This document shows positions 12,874 to 13,107 of a stretch of 13,107 nucleotides of DNA, in pieces (position 1 is the stretch's first letter; each line of letters begins with the position of its first letter). Made by a program: the position numbers and the translations under genes. The stretch is from Halobacteriales archaeon SW_9_67_25. GTDB taxonomy: Archaea > Halobacteriota > Halobacteria > Halobacteriales > Haloarculaceae. The notes beneath the pieces were generated by a model. That model was not told the origin of the DNA. It made no database searches and saw only the letters and a program-made list of their open reading frames with translations. Location: assembly GCA_003022745.1 (NCBI GenBank), contig PXSU01000050.1, positions 1 through 13,107 of the forward strand. The letters are read 5' to 3'.

Positions 12874-13107
12874 GTGTACCGCCTGCAATCCGTCAGTGAG
12901 GGCATACGCGAATCGGCGTCGCCGGTGCTGGGCGAGGCGTTCGGGCTCGTCACAGAGTTGGGTGGGGTCGCCTTCCTCGTCGTCTTCCTCTCGGTGCTGT
13001 ACTGGGTGGACGAGCGGGAGACGACGGGGACGGTCATCGGCTACGCGCTCGTCGCCTTCGCGGTGACGCTGACCCTCAAGGCGGCGTTCGGGCTGCCCCG
13101 CCCGCCG
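12874..13107 (+). CDS. PAP2-family membrane phosphatase (partial, cut by window end)
   Basis: GTG 12874 opens MYRLQSVSEGIRESASPVLG, followed by a hydrophobic helix LGGVAFLVVFLSVLYWVDER. A second helix IGYALVAFAVTLTLKAAF leads into KAAFGLPRPP. That is the start of the PAP2 phosphatase signature (KxxxxxxRP), so Lys and Arg of motif 1 are visible. The remaining motifs, with the catalytic His residues, lie outside the window. Members dephosphorylate lipid or polyprenyl phosphates at the membrane. The other GTG two bases earlier opens a Cys/Arg-rich frame without family resemblance and is rejected. Confidence 0.75.
   Translation, partial: MYRLQSVSEGIRESASPVLGEAFGLVTELGGVAFLVVFLSVLYWVDERETTGTVIGYALVAFAVTLTLKAAFGLPRPP

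Overview
The window reads as chromosomal DNA of an extreme halophilic archaeon (class Halobacteria). The base composition is very GC-rich and the predicted proteins are rich in Asp and Glu. Several start codons lie about 26-30 bases after an A/T-rich box A, as in leaderless haloarchaeal transcripts. There is an intron-containing tRNA-Trp, and many products match haloarchaea-only families. I cannot name the genus.

Layout. Positions 1-1360 hold the end of an unknown gene, then a broken DUF6663-like gene (-) back to back with a broken lipoprotein/beta-propeller gene (+). A membrane sensor histidine kinase (1452-3283, +) is frameshifted by a perfect 20-bp tandem duplication. It converges on a soluble TrkA/RCK-type NAD-binding regulator (3318-3986, -), which is divergent from RNase Z (4089-4973, +). 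A truncated haloalkane-dehalogenase-like hydrolase ends at an A/T-rich block beside tRNA-Trp (5410-5586, -). The tRNA-Trp intron carries a box C/D methylation guide. DUF5795-like and DUF5794-like genes (-) follow, then IMP dehydrogenase guaB (+), whose stop codon is missing so that its frame runs through a GNAT acetyltransferase gene. Next come an extra partial copy of the tRNA-Lys 3' end, tRNA-Lys(UUU) (-), a DUF7119-like DNA-binding protein (-), and a two-cistron small-protein unit (-). An A/T-rich intergenic region precedes a small membrane protein (+). The window closes with a zinc-ribbon/DUF91-like protein, the tRNA-splicing endonuclease EndA, and the start of a PAP2 phosphatase (all +).

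How the genes connect. RNase Z (tRNA 3' maturation), EndA (intron excision), the intron-encoded 2'-O-methylation guide and two tRNA genes form a loose tRNA-maturation theme. EndA is the expected enzyme for excising the tRNA-Trp intron found here.

The most striking feature is damage. At least six loci carry small indels or missing segments. Two of these are in genes whose products are normally essential or nearly so: RNase Z lacks about 24 residues holding the HEAT/HST region, and EndA lacks about 23-28 residues of its N-terminal half. guaB has lost its stop. Either the strain carries many small deletions and duplications, or the assembly is faulty at these points. Read mapping would decide. 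I see no convincing new defence system, CRISPR array or insertion sequence.
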